DNA of 64,000 nt from Castellaniella hirudinis_A (GCF_047468865.1 NZ_JBLGTV010000003.1:186001-250000); one strand, 5' to 3'; counted from the first letter of the stretch, positions 43,535 through 51,726 are shown. Notes: a model not told the origin generated them from the letters alone. Numbers and translations are program-made.

Positions 43535-44575
43535 ATGGCCTCTACAAACCTGCCCGTGGGCACCGTGATCGACGCCCCCGCGGTCGATCTGCCCGCCTTT
43601 GCCACCCGTCATCCCAACCTGGCCAGTGAAAAACTGGGCGCCCAGGTCGTGTCCTGCACGGACGAATTCTTCGCCAGCGCGTCGCGCATGCTGCAGGACG
43701 CCGAGCCCGTCTTCATCGTGGGCAAGTTCGACGACCACGGCAAATGGATGGACGGCTGGGAAACCCGCCGCCGGCGCAATGGCGGCAACGACACCGCCAT
43801 CATCCGGCTGGGCCTGCCCGGCGTCATCCGGGGGCTGGATATCAACACCAGCCATTTCACCGGAAATTTCCCCCCGGCGGCCTCGGTGCAGGCGGCCTAT
43901 TGCGAAGGCAATCCAGACGACGGAACCGAATGGGTCGAGCTCGTGCCCGCCAAATCCTTGCAGGGAAATTCGCACCATTTCGTCGACATCGCCGATGACC
44001 GCGTCTGGACGCACCTGCGGCTGAATATTTTCCCCGATGGCGGCGTGGCGCGCCTGCGCGTGTACGGCCAGCCCGCCTGCAACTGGGATAAAAAAGACCC
44101 CGACGCCCTGTACGAGGTCTCGGCGCTGGCCAGCGGTGGCCGGATCGTGGCATACAACGACTCGCACTTCGGCTCCCCCATGCCTTTGCTGACCCCGGGC
44201 CGCGGGGTCAACATGGGCGATGGCTGGGAAACCCGCCGCCGCCGCGAACCGGGCAATGACTGGGTCATCATCGAACTCGGCCATCCGGTGACAGTCGAAA
44301 AAATCGAGATCGACACCGCCCACTTCAAGGGCAACTACCCGGATCGGGTGTCGGTGCAGGGCGCTTTGGTTCAGGAATCCACGGACCAGTCCCTGGTGAC
44401 CCAGGCCATGTTCTGGCCGGAAGTGCTGGGTGAACAAAAGACCCAGATGGACAAGCAGCATTTCTATGAAAGCGATGTCCTGCGGCCGGCCGGCCCGGTC
44501 TCGCACGTCCGGGTCAATATGTTCCCCGACGGCGGTATCAGCCGCGTGCGCATCTGGGGGCGTCTTGCCCGTTGA
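43535..44575 (+). CDS. alc: allantoicase
   Basis: Allantoicase hydrolyses allantoate to ureidoglycolate and urea. The 346-residue protein has the internal duplication of the family: the segment DGWETRRRR...GND occurs once near residue 73 and again near residue 230, each followed by a jelly-roll domain. RLNIFPDGGVARLRVYG and VNMFPDGGISRVRIWG repeat in the same way. It lies 21 bases after puuE. A stem-loop about 120 bases downstream may end the transcript. Confidence 0.95.
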   Translation: MASTNLPVGTVIDAPAVDLPAFATRHPNLASEKLGAQVVSCTDEFFASASRMLQDAEPVFIVGKFDDHGKWMDGWETRRRRNGGNDTAIIRLGLPGVIRGLDINTSHFTGNFPPAASVQAAYCEGNPDDGTEWVELVPAKSLQGNSHHFVDIADDRVWTHLRLNIFPDGGVARLRVYGQPACNWDKKDPDALYEVSALASGGRIVAYNDSHFGSPMPLLTPGRGVNMGDGWETRRRREPGNDWVIIELGHPVTVEKIEIDTAHFKGNYPDRVSVQGALVQESTDQSLVTQAMFWPEVLGEQKTQMDKQHFYESDVLRPAGPVSHVRVNMFPDGGISRVRIWGRLAR

Positions 44576-44691
44576 CCGGGGCGCCGTTGGCCGCCGGTCT
44601 TGATCCCTCTGGGGCGGGCCGCCGCGCGCGGCCCCGCCGGGCGGATCGGACAGGCTGTGCCGGGCAGCCCCTGCCTTGGGCTTGCACCGTT

Positions 44692-44711
44692 CAGGCGCCT
44701 GCGGGCGCCTG
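44692..44711 (+). terminator. hairpin between alc and the M20 hydrolase gene
   Basis: CAGGCGCC (44692-44699) pairs with GGCGCCTG (44704-44711) around a TGCG loop, followed by TTTCTC. It is a plausible but weak terminator, or a read-through hairpin, so the M20 gene may be separately controlled. Confidence 0.45.
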
Positions 44712-44739
44712 TTTCTCAATCACTTTCAGGAACCCGACA

Positions 44740-46017
44740 ATGAGCCATGCCGCCGCCGATCCAGCCTTGATTTCCCGCCTGCATGCGTGGGTGGATGCGC
44801 ATTTTGAAGACCAGGTGGCGCTGTTGCAGCGCCTGGTCGCCATCCCCACGGATACGCCGCCTGGCGATACGGCCCCGCATGCCGAGGCCGTGGCCGGCAT
44901 CTTGCAGGGCTGGGGCTGGTCCGTGCAGCGCCATGCCGTGCCGGACGCCGAAATGCAGGCCTATGGCATGCGCAGCATCACCAACCTGATCGTGCGCCGC
45001 CAGTACGCGGCCGAGGGCCCGGTGATCGCCCTGAACGCCCATGGTGATGTGGTGCCGCCCGGCGAAGGCTGGACGCACGATCCCTACGGCGGCGCCGTTG
45101 TGGATGGCCGTCTGTATGGCCGCGCATCGGCGGTTTCTAAAAGCGATTTCACCACGTACCTGCATGCGGTGCGGGCCTTGGAAGCCAGTGGGGCACCCTT
45201 GAAGGGGGCGGTTGAATTCCACTTCACCTACGACGAGGAATTCGGTGGCCTGAAAGGCCCGGGGTGGTTGCTGGCACAGGGCTTGACCCATCCTGATTAT
45301 GTCGTATGCGCCAGCTTCAGCCATGCCGTGGTGACGGCGCACAACGGCTGCCTGCAGTTCGAGGTTGTCGTCCAGGGGAAGGCCACCCACGGCTCCGACC
45401 CCGGGTCGGGCCACGACGCCTTGCGGGCGGCCAACCGCATCCTGACGGAAATCTACCGCCAGGCCGACGCCCTGGCGGACATCCATTCCGGCATCGACGG
45501 CATCCGCCATCCGACGATGATTGTGGGGCGGATCGACGGCGGCACCAACACCAACGTGGTGCCCGGCCGCGTCGAGCTGAAAATGGATCGCCGCCTGATC
45601 CCGGAGGAAGACCCGGCGCAGGTCGAAGCCCAGGTGCGGCAGTTCATCCAGGCCGCCGTGCAGGGCTTGCCGGGCATCGCGCTGGATATCCGCCGCTTGC
45701 TGCTGGCCCGGCCTTTGCGCCCCTTGCCGGGCCACGAGCCCCTGGTGGCCAGCTTGCAGCGGCATGCCCGGCAGGTGTTCGGCGAGGCCATTCCCGCCGT
45801 CGGCACCCCCCTGTACGCCGATGCGCGCCTGTATGCCGAACACGGCATCCCCACCGTCATGTACGGGGCGGGGCCGCGCACGGTGCTCGAATCGCGGGCG
45901 AAGCAGGCGGATGAGCGCGTCGAACTGAGCGACTTGCGGGGGGCCACCAAGGTGATGGCTGGACTTCTGGCGGATTTCCTGGCCGCCCCGGCGGCCGAAG
46001 GCCAGGGCGCGCTTTAG
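44740..46017 (+). CDS. M20-family metallohydrolase (ArgE/DapE/ACY1 type)
   Basis: The 425-residue zinc hydrolase has the first metal motif NAHGDVV, the catalytic Glu pair in YDEEFGG, and a conserved His within the dimerisation domain (KATHGSDPG). It probably cleaves an N-acyl or carbamoyl amide from a small substrate; the exact substrate is unknown. It lies 164 bases after the allantoicase gene on the same strand, so a role in allantoate-derived N-carbamoyl compounds is conceivable. The start was placed at the ATG giving a normal N-terminus; the frame reaches further up into alc. It could equally be unrelated to purines. Confidence 0.78.
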   Translation: MSHAAADPALISRLHAWVDAHFEDQVALLQRLVAIPTDTPPGDTAPHAEAVAGILQGWGWSVQRHAVPDAEMQAYGMRSITNLIVRRQYAAEGPVIALNAHGDVVPPGEGWTHDPYGGAVVDGRLYGRASAVSKSDFTTYLHAVRALEASGAPLKGAVEFHFTYDEEFGGLKGPGWLLAQGLTHPDYVVCASFSHAVVTAHNGCLQFEVVVQGKATHGSDPGSGHDALRAANRILTEIYRQADALADIHSGIDGIRHPTMIVGRIDGGTNTNVVPGRVELKMDRRLIPEEDPAQVEAQVRQFIQAAVQGLPGIALDIRRLLLARPLRPLPGHEPLVASLQRHARQVFGEAIPAVGTPLYADARLYAEHGIPTVMYGAGPRTVLESRAKQADERVELSDLRGATKVMAGLLADFLAAPAAEGQGAL

Positions 46018-46114
46018 CCCGGCGGGGCCGCTGCGTATCGGGTCTGGCCGCTCCGGCGGCCGGACGTGGGGTGGCCATGCGGTAATATGGCTCTCCAAAG
46101 GAGCCGGCAAACCC

Positions 46115-46333
46115 ATGGAATCCCCAAGCGCGCTTGAAAAGCGCATGATCGAACTTGAATTGAAGGCCACCGAGGCCGAAGACCTGTTGGATCAACTGAA
46201 CCAGCAGGTCTTTCGCCAACAGCGGCAAATCGACGCTTTGGCGCGTGAACTGCTGTATTTGCGCCAACAGCAGGGGGGCGACGGCCCATCCAGTCTGCGC
46301 AGCCTGCTGGACGAACGCCCCCCGCATTATTGA
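46115..46333 (+). CDS. slyX: SlyX family protein
   Basis: The 72-residue small protein is a predicted coiled coil with the SlyX pattern: an acidic/hydrophobic heptad region (LEKRMIELELKATEAEDLLDQLNQQVFRQQRQI is summarised here as residues 7-39) and the C-terminal PPHY ending. Its role is unknown. It is a frequent single gene near unrelated loci. AAAGGAG lies just upstream. The next gene, a glutathione-dependent oxidoreductase, begins 15 bases later. Confidence 0.88.
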   Translation: MESPSALEKRMIELELKATEAEDLLDQLNQQVFRQQRQIDALARELLYLRQQQGGDGPSSLRSLLDERPPHY

Positions 46334-46347
46334 CATTGGAATCCACT

Positions 46348-47193
46348 ATGAACGATTCATCGCACTACACCCCGCCCAAAGTCTGGGTCTGGGAAAAGCC
46401 CAGCGGCGGGCGCTTTGCCAGCATCAACCGCCCGGTGTCCGGGGCCACGCACGACAAGGCCCTGCCTATCGGGCGGCATCCTTTGCAGCTGTACTCGCAG
46501 GGCACGCCCAATGGGATCAAGGTCACCATCCTGCTCGAAGAACTCCTGGCGGCGGGCCATGTCGGGGCGGAATACGACGCCTGGCTGATCCAGATCGGCG
46601 AAGGCGACCAGTTCGGCAGCGGGTTCGTGGGGGCCAACCCCAATTCCAAGATCCCCGCCCTGGTGGATCGCAGCGGGGCCGAGCCGATGCGGGTGTTTGA
46701 ATCCGGGGCGATTCTGTTGTATCTGGCGGAAAAATTCGGCGCATTCGTGCCCGCCGGGGGTGCGGCGCGGGCCGAATGCCTGTCCTGGCTGTTCTGGCAG
46801 GTGGGCAGCGCGCCCTACGTCGGGGGCGGTTTCGGTCATTTCTATGCGTATGCGCCCAGCAAGATCGAATACGCCATCGACCGCTTCGCCATGGAAACCA
46901 AGCGCCAGCTGGATGTCCTGGATCAGCGCCTGGCGCAGCACGCGTTTGTCGCGGGCAACGACTACACCGTGGCCGACATGGCGATCTGGCCCTGGTACGG
47001 CGGCCTGGTGCTGGGGCAGCTGTATGGCGCGGCCGAATTCCTGTCGGCCCAGGACTACCAGCATGTGCTGCGCTGGGCCGACCAGATCGCCCGGCGGCCC
47101 GCCGTGCGGCGCGGCCGCCTGGTCAACCGCACCAACGAAGGCTGCCTGCGCGAACGCCACAGCGCCGCCGATCTGGACGCCCTGGCCGGTTAG
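46348..47193 (+). CDS. yghU: YghU-type glutathione-dependent disulfide-bond oxidoreductase
   Basis: The protein of 281 residues has a GST fold. A thioredoxin-like N-domain (QLYSQGTPNGIKVTILLEEL, then PNSKIPALVD and VFESGAILLYLAEKF, the glutathione-binding part) is followed by a helical C-domain (YTVADMAIWPWYGG). The long N-terminal extension before the GST domain (residues 1-45) is typical of YghU, which holds two glutathione molecules and reduces disulfides. The ATG at 46348 is more likely than a TTG six codons upstream. Its last four bases overlap the end of the opposite MFS gene. Confidence 0.88.
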   Translation: MNDSSHYTPPKVWVWEKPSGGRFASINRPVSGATHDKALPIGRHPLQLYSQGTPNGIKVTILLEELLAAGHVGAEYDAWLIQIGEGDQFGSGFVGANPNSKIPALVDRSGAEPMRVFESGAILLYLAEKFGAFVPAGGAARAECLSWLFWQVGSAPYVGGGFGHFYAYAPSKIEYAIDRFAMETKRQLDVLDQRLAQHAFVAGNDYTVADMAIWPWYGGLVLGQLYGAAEFLSAQDYQHVLRWADQIARRPAVRRGRLVNRTNEGCLRERHSAADLDALAG

Positions 47194-48389
47194 CCGACGG
47201 CGGGCGCCGCGCGGGCGCGGTCGAACGCCATCGACACCATCAGGATGGCGAACCCGCCCAGCGCCAGCCCCGCGCCCACCCAGCCGGGGGACGTCCAGCC
47301 GTGGCCCCCGGCAATCGCCATCCCGCCCAGCAGGGGCCCCAGCGCATTGGCGAAATTGAAGGCCGAATGGTTCAGCGCCGCCGCCAGCCCCTGGGCGTGG
47401 CGGGCCACGTCCATCAGCCGGGTCTGCAGCACCGTGCCCAAAGCGCCCCCGAAGCCGATCAGGAAGACGCACAGGGAAATCGTCCACAGCCGCCCGGCGG
47501 CCAGCGGAAACAAGGCCGACATCGCGGCGCTCCAGAGCAGCAGGCCGGCGGCGGTGGGCAGCAGGGCGCGATCCGCCAGCCAGGGCACCAGGATATTGCC
47601 GATGGTCAGACCCAGCCCGAAGATCCCCAGCACCAGCGGCACGACAGTGGGCGACACCTGGGTGACCTGCAGCAGGATATCGGCCAGATAGGTGTAGACG
47701 GCGAACAGGCCGCCGAAGCCGATGGCCCCCACGGCCAGCGTCAGCCAGACCTGCAAGTGCTTGAGCGCGCTCAGTTCGCGCAGGGGGCTGGCCCCGGCGG
47801 CCGGCGGGCTGTACGGGGCCAGCCGGGCGATCAGTCCCATGGTCAGCAGGCCGACCAGCGCCACCAGGCCGAAGCCCCAGCGCCACGTCAGCGCATGACC
47901 CAGCCAGTTGGCGAAAGGCACGCCGATGATGGTGGCCACGGTCAGCCCCAGGAACATCCGGCCCACCGCCTGGTTGCGCCGCGCGTAGGGCACCAGGGAC
48001 ACGGCCACCAGCGAGCCGATCCCGAAATACGCCCCGTGCGGCAAGCCGCTCAAGAAGCGCAGGATCAGCAGCGATTCATAGTTGGGGGCGAAGGCGCACA
48101 GGGCGTTGAACAGGGCGAACATCCCCATCAGGGCGATCAGCAGCGTGCGCCGGGCCATGCGGGCGGCCAGCACGGTCAACAGCGGGGCGCCCACCACCAC
48201 CCCCAGGGCATAGGCGCTGATCACATGCCCGGCCGTGGGGGCGTCGATGCCCAGTTCCAGCGCAAAATAAGGCAGCAGGCTCATGGTGGCGAATTCGGTG
48301 GTGCCGATGGCGAATGCGCCGATCGCCAGGGCCAGGATGACCAGGCCGGGGGCGGCGCCGGCCGGTTTTCGGGGTGCGGTGGGGGTCAT
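47190..48389 (-). CDS. MFS exporter, DHA1 family (AraJ/YdhP-like)
   Basis: The 399-residue transporter has twelve predicted transmembrane segments. The first (LVILALAIGAFAIGTTEFATMSLLPYFA) has the family pattern, followed by the motif A loop (AARMARRTLLIALM). Relatives are putative proton-driven exporters of sugars or drugs. It is convergent with yghU, overlapping by four bases, and divergent from the PfkB-type kinase gene. No nearby regulator hints at its substrate. Confidence 0.85.
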   Translation of the reverse strand: MTPTAPRKPAGAAPGLVILALAIGAFAIGTTEFATMSLLPYFALELGIDAPTAGHVISAYALGVVVGAPLLTVLAARMARRTLLIALMGMFALFNALCAFAPNYESLLILRFLSGLPHGAYFGIGSLVAVSLVPYARRNQAVGRMFLGLTVATIIGVPFANWLGHALTWRWGFGLVALVGLLTMGLIARLAPYSPPAAGASPLRELSALKHLQVWLTLAVGAIGFGGLFAVYTYLADILLQVTQVSPTVVPLVLGIFGLGLTIGNILVPWLADRALLPTAAGLLLWSAAMSALFPLAAGRLWTISLCVFLIGFGGALGTVLQTRLMDVARHAQGLAAALNHSAFNFANALGPLLGGMAIAGGHGWTSPGWVGAGLALGGFAILMVSMAFDRARAAPAVG

Positions 48390-48475
48390 GAAACACAGGG
48401 GGAAGGTTTTTGGTTTTCCATTGTACTATCGGGGTTATCCCGAATCCTTCCCTGGAATCCTTCTCTGGATCTGTC

Positions 48476-49381
48476 ATGCATATCACCACGATCGGCGCCG
48501 CCATTGTCGATGTTGTCGTTTCCACCGTCCAGCCCATGCGGGGCGCCAAGCAGGATGTCGAACACATCGGCCTGTATGCCGGAGGCGGGGCGCTCAATGC
48601 CGCCTTCAATATGGCGGCCCGAGGCGCGCAGGTGGCTGTCCATGCCTGCGTCGGCGCCGACCTCGAAGGCAAACTGCTGCGCGATCTGCTGCAGTCCCGC
48701 GGGATTCAGCCCGTGCTCTCCACCCATCGCCTGCCCACCGGGAAATCGGTGGTCATGGTGGATGATGCGGGGGCCGCGCGCGCCTATGCGCAGCGTGGGG
48801 CCAGCGCCTGGGTGGGCGAGCAGGGCTTTGCCGGGTTGGATCGCAGCGACGTGGTCTATGTGACGGGCCTGTCGCTGGAATCCCAGGCCTGGCTGCAGGC
48901 CGCGCTGGCCGCCATGCTGCGCCGGCCGTTTCGCCTGGTGGTCACCCCCGGGGCGCGGCAATTGGCGCATCCCGACGCGCTGCGCGATTTGTGGGCGCAG
49001 GCGGATTTATTGTGCGTCAATGCGCACGAGGCCGTGCGCCTGGTGCAGGGGGACGACGGCCGCCTGCCGGCGGACGACCCGCCGCCCGAAGTCGCCCGGA
49101 ACCTGGCGCGCCAGCTGATCCGGCGTCCCGGGCAGACCGCCTTGCTGACCCTGGGGGCCGAGGGAGCCTTGTTCTTCGATGGCCGGGCGGGGCACTTTCA
49201 TCCCGTGCAACCGGTGGACGTGGTCTCCACCATCGGGGCGGGAGATGCCTTTGCCTCGGCTTTTGTCCACGCCTGGGCGGGCGGGGCGCCGCCGCAGGAT
49301 GCGCTGGCGGCGGCCACCCGCAGCGCGGCCCAGGTCATCCAGGTGGTGCCGGCCAACCTGGCCGGCCCGCTGCAGGCCTGA
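48476..49381 (+). CDS. PfkB-family carbohydrate/nucleoside kinase
   Basis: The 301-residue kinase of the ribokinase fold has the N-terminal GGGALNAAFNMAARGA substrate motif and the C-terminal ATP/anion-hole signature TIGAGDAFASAF with the catalytic Asp. Members phosphorylate sugars, nucleosides or pseudouridine; the substrate here is not evident. It is divergent from the MFS gene. The ATG was chosen because the frame upstream overlaps the intergenic region and lacks family features. Confidence 0.85.
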   Translation: MHITTIGAAIVDVVVSTVQPMRGAKQDVEHIGLYAGGGALNAAFNMAARGAQVAVHACVGADLEGKLLRDLLQSRGIQPVLSTHRLPTGKSVVMVDDAGAARAYAQRGASAWVGEQGFAGLDRSDVVYVTGLSLESQAWLQAALAAMLRRPFRLVVTPGARQLAHPDALRDLWAQADLLCVNAHEAVRLVQGDDGRLPADDPPPEVARNLARQLIRRPGQTALLTLGAEGALFFDGRAGHFHPVQPVDVVSTIGAGDAFASAFVHAWAGGAPPQDALAAATRSAAQVIQVVPANLAGPLQA

Positions 49382-49451
49382 TCCGCGCCTGGCGCAGGGC
49401 CACGAATTCGGCCTCGCCGATCCCGTCGCGCACGCGTGGTATGTAAGCAAA

Positions 49452-49490
49452 CAATATATTGATCAATATTATATTTATTGATATATTGTA
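49452..49490 (+). promoter_or_regulatory. AT-rich promoter with palindromic operator for the BigR/YeeE operon
   Basis: The palindrome ATATTGATCAATAT (49456-49469) overlaps a -35-like TTGATC (49459-49464), and TATATT (49482-49487) lies 17 bases downstream. A second palindrome CAATATATTG overlaps on the left. This stretch is far more AT-rich than its surroundings, which fits binding by the ArsR-type repressor encoded immediately downstream. Confidence 0.65.
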
Positions 49491-49527
49491 GTCAAGGTTT
49501 TCAATTGATTTGCTTGATTTGGAACGC

Positions 49528-49857
49528 ATGCAACCCGACACCCTGGATCCGGCCCGGCTGCGCACCGCCGCAGCCCTTGCCGTTGCCGACCTGAAACTGC
49601 TGGCCAACCCGGATCGCCTGCTGCTGCTGTGCCAATTGTCCCAGGGCGAGTCCAGCGTGGGCGCGCTGGAAACCCTGCTGGGCATCCACCAGCCCACCTT
49701 GTCCCAGCAGCTGGGGGTCTTGCGCACAGAAGGCGTCGTGGCCACGCGGCGCAGCGGCAAGCAGATTTACTACCGCATCGCCAACCCGCAACTGCTGCGG
49801 GTGCTGGAAATGCTCTACGCCATTTACTGTCCTCAAGGATCACCGCATGACGATTGA
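49528..49857 (+). CDS. ArsR-family persulfide-sensing repressor, BigR/SqrR type
   Basis: The 109-residue winged-helix repressor has the DNA-recognition helix in HQPTLSQQLGVLRTEGVV and a beta wing (RSGKQIYYRI). Cys35 and Cys101 are 66 residues apart, exactly the spacing of the two redox cysteines of BigR and SqrR, which form a tetrasulfide link when persulfides accumulate. No metal-binding ArsR motif is seen. It is followed, with an 11-base overlap, by two YeeE/YedE genes of sulfur transport, which supports the sulfide-sensor assignment. The ATG was preferred to a TTG six codons upstream. Confidence 0.85.
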   Translation: MQPDTLDPARLRTAAALAVADLKLLANPDRLLLLCQLSQGESSVGALETLLGIHQPTLSQQLGVLRTEGVVATRRSGKQIYYRIANPQLLRVLEMLYAIYCPQGSPHDD

Positions 49858-50290
49858 TTGGCTTGCTTTCACGCCCTGGTCGGCGCTGGCCGGGGGGCTG
49901 CTGATCGGCCTGGCCGCCGCCGCGTTCATCTTGCTCAATGGCCGCATCGCAGGCATCAGCAGCGTGCTGGGCGGCCTGTTGCGCGCCGGGCCGGGCGATC
50001 GCGGCTGGCGGCTGGCTTTCCTGGCCGGGCTGCTGGCGGCCCCCTGGCTGGCCCGTCTGTGGGGCCCGCTGGCCCCTATCCAGGTGGACGCGGGTGTCGG
50101 TGTCCTGGCGCTGGCCGGGTTGCTCGTCGGCCTGGGCACCCGCTACGGCAGCGGCTGCTCGTCGGGCCACGGGGTGTGCGGCTTGTCGCGCCTGTCGGCG
50201 CGATCCCTGGCCGCCACGGTGTGCTTCATCGGCGCGGGGATGTTGACGGTATATGTCGCGCGCCGGGTTTTTGGCTTGATGGCGGGGTGA
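49847..50290 (+). CDS. YeeE/YedE-family sulfur transporter, first half
   Basis: The 147-residue membrane protein has about four helices and the conserved Cys motif GTRYGSGCSSGHGVCGLSRL, typical of thiosulfate/sulfur-uptake YeeE/YedE (PmpA-like) proteins. Two short proteins of this kind usually act together as one transporter. It overlaps the sensor gene by 11 bases and is followed seven bases later by its partner. It probably moves sulfur species across the inner membrane under BigR control. Confidence 0.87.
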   Translation: MTIDWLAFTPWSALAGGLLIGLAAAAFILLNGRIAGISSVLGGLLRAGPGDRGWRLAFLAGLLAAPWLARLWGPLAPIQVDAGVGVLALAGLLVGLGTRYGSGCSSGHGVCGLSRLSARSLAATVCFIGAGMLTVYVARRVFGLMAG

Positions 50291-50297
50291 GGTGGCG

Positions 50298-50720
50298 ATG
50301 GCCAAGTTTTCAGCATTTCTTGCCGGCCTGGTATTTGGCATCGGCCTGCTGGTGTCGGGCATGGCCGATCCGGTCAAGGTGATCGGCTTCCTGGATATTG
50401 CCGGGGCCTGGGATCCTTCCCTGGCGCTGGTCATGGGGGGCGCCGTGCTGGCGGGCCTGGGGGCGTTTCGCCTGGCGGGCCGGCGCACCGTCACCTATCT
50501 GGGCCTGCCTCTGGCTTTGCCCGCGACGCGGGGGATCGACCGCCGCCTGGTGCTGGGCAGTCTGGTGTTCGGCCTGGGCTGGGGCCTGGCGGGCCTGTGC
50601 CCCGGCCCCGCGCTGGTGGATCTGGGGGCGGGGCACTGGCAGGCAGCGGTTTTCGTGGCCGCCATGCTGCTGGGCATGGGGCTGTTCGAATGGCTGGAAC
50701 GGCGCGCCGCCAGGCCATAA
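50298..50720 (+). CDS. YeeE/YedE-family sulfur transporter, second half (DUF6691)
   Basis: The 140-residue membrane protein has four predicted helices. The motifs FGIGLLVSGMADPVKVIGFLD and GWGLAGLCPGPALVDLG, the latter with the conserved Cys, identify the PmpB-type half. GAGGTG precedes the ATG; a GTG two codons upstream is possible. It is the last gene of the sulfide-responsive operon. Confidence 0.87.
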   Translation: MAKFSAFLAGLVFGIGLLVSGMADPVKVIGFLDIAGAWDPSLALVMGGAVLAGLGAFRLAGRRTVTYLGLPLALPATRGIDRRLVLGSLVFGLGWGLAGLCPGPALVDLGAGHWQAAVFVAAMLLGMGLFEWLERRAARP

Positions 50721-50778
50721 GTGGCCGTCGCGGCCTGGTCTGTCATTGCGCTCTAGTATTGCCTAGCACACTTTGGCA

Positions 50779-50807
50779 TTGACTTATCCAAAGTTACAAA
50801 TTAACAT
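50779..50807 (+). promoter_or_regulatory. sigma-70-like promoter of the small-ORF module
   Basis: TTGACT (50779-50784) and TAACAT (50802-50807) have the ideal 17-base spacing, in an AT-rich stretch. They precede the two unknown small ORFs by 160 bases. The leader between holds a small hairpin (CCCATC-AAC-GATGGG, near 50879-50893) and no convincing gene. Confidence 0.5.
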
Positions 50808-50966
50808 GACAATGAAATGCTGGGCCCCGTGGACGAGCGCCATGGATAAGGTCAGGGCGACAGAATGACATGTGGATAACCCATCAACGATGGGAAAGCT
50901 CTAATAGATTTGGCTGGGTCAGCCAACGATCATCCGTAGTCGAAACCCATGACTCGGAGACCTGCC

Positions 50967-51149
50967 GTGAAAACCAGAAAGGCTAAAGCGTCAAAATGGA
51001 CTGCCGCCCGCTTGATCGCGAGCGGTGCCTTGCTGGGTGTGGCTGTCGCCGGACTTCTCGGCGTTGATACTTCTTTCCTGAACACCGTGTTTGGCGCATC
51101 TGGTGCGGCCGCTGCGGCTGTTGCCCTGAAGGCGGTTCATATTCTGTAA
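50967..51149 (+). CDS. unknown small membrane protein
   Basis: The 60-residue product starts with a strongly basic tail (KTRKAKASKW) and continues with two hydrophobic Ala/Gly-rich stretches (LIASGALLGVAVAGLLG and an AAAAAVALKAVHIL end). The predicted shape is a small membrane protein or a phage-like holin/coat-like peptide; no family is recognised. The GTG chosen follows GGAG at seven bases; an ATG six codons upstream has no ribosome-binding site. Its stop TAA shares one base with the ATG of the next ORF, so the two are coupled. Its composition is less GC-rich than the neighbours. Confidence 0.45.
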   Translation: MKTRKAKASKWTAARLIASGALLGVAVAGLLGVDTSFLNTVFGASGAAAAAVALKAVHIL

Positions 51150-51469
51150 TGCTCGTCTTGCTGACCGACGGCTCCATCAACGCCGCAACGATACTAGCGG
51201 GAGTCATTTCGACAACGATACGACCAACGCGCCGATTCTTCCGGCGCCGCTGCGATGGTTTCCAGGGAAAATGCTGGAATTCACAAAAGACAATCACTGA
51301 TTTCCTGAACGGATCCACTGCCGTCCCTTTCATCTGTTTGGTTTTGTCCGCTTTTTATCCAGGAATGGCCGTGATCGTCATGAACAACAAAGCCACTATG
51401 GCGGTTGCTGGCGCTATCGGTCTGATCTTTGTTATTGGCGAAATCGCAACCGCCGGCCGAGATGACTGA
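51149..51469 (+). CDS. unknown small membrane protein, coupled to the preceding ORF
   Basis: The 106-residue product has a hydrophobic N-terminus, a basic Arg-rich middle (TRRFFRRRC) and two hydrophobic segments (FICLVLSAFYPGMAVIVM and AVAGAIGLIFVIGEIA). No family is recognised. The ATG overlaps the previous stop as TAATG. The base composition is less GC-rich than the flanking genes and the codon use looks foreign, suggesting acquired DNA. It lies 109 bases from the 3' end of tRNA-Thr, a preferred integration point for mobile elements. Confidence 0.4.
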   Translation: MLVLLTDGSINAATILAGVISTTIRPTRRFFRRRCDGFQGKCWNSQKTITDFLNGSTAVPFICLVLSAFYPGMAVIVMNNKATMAVAGAIGLIFVIGEIATAGRDD

Positions 51470-51532
51470 CCAGCCTCGAAGTGTGCTGTCTCTCCAGTCC
51501 ATCTACAGCGTTTTACCCAAAACTTACCCAGC

Positions 51533-51572
51533 AAAGAAAATGCGGCCCCAGGAAAAGCCTGGAAAGCCGCAT
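51533..51572 (-). terminator. terminator of tRNA-Thr
   Basis: Read on the minus strand, a two-part stem forms. The outer ATGCGGC/GCCGCAT arms enclose CCAGG/CCTGG around a CTTTT loop, and the stem is followed by ATTTTCTTT. It lies seven bases beyond the CCA end of the tRNA gene. Confidence 0.7.
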
Positions 51573-51578
51573 GATCAT

Positions 51579-51654
51579 TGGTGCCGGCTAGAGGAGTCGA
51601 ACCCCCGACCTTCTCATTACGAATGAGCTGCTCTACCAACTGAGCTAAGCCGGC
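51579..51654 (-). tRNA. tRNA-Thr (anticodon CGT)
   Basis: The 76-base gene folds as a standard cloverleaf. The acceptor stem GCCGGC pairs at both ends, the D arm is GCTCAGTTGGTAGAGC and the anticodon arm is CTCATT-CGT-AATGAG. The T arm contains GGGGGTTCGACTCC, and an encoded 3' CCA is present. The anticodon CGT reads ACG threonine codons. Its 3' end faces the two unknown small ORFs. Confidence 0.95.
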
Positions 51655-51726
51655 TTCGCGGCGTTTTTCGGCATATCCTGCCCAAAGCGCCTGCAGTGTG
51701 GTGGGAAACCCCACCAAAGCCAAGCA

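Noticed and set aside
43750..44300. Direct repeats in alc that might suggest a recombination event
   Set aside because: They correspond to the known two-domain internal duplication of allantoicase and are diverged at the DNA level.
50805..50868. A 20-codon ATG-to-TGA frame just downstream of the small-ORF promoter
   Set aside because: It has no ribosome-binding site, its ATG overlaps the -10 element, and its composition is not protein-like.
51470..51578. Possible phage attachment duplicate near the tRNA-Thr 3' end
   Set aside because: No second copy of the tRNA 3' end was found by eye in the window; the only structure seen is the tRNA terminator.
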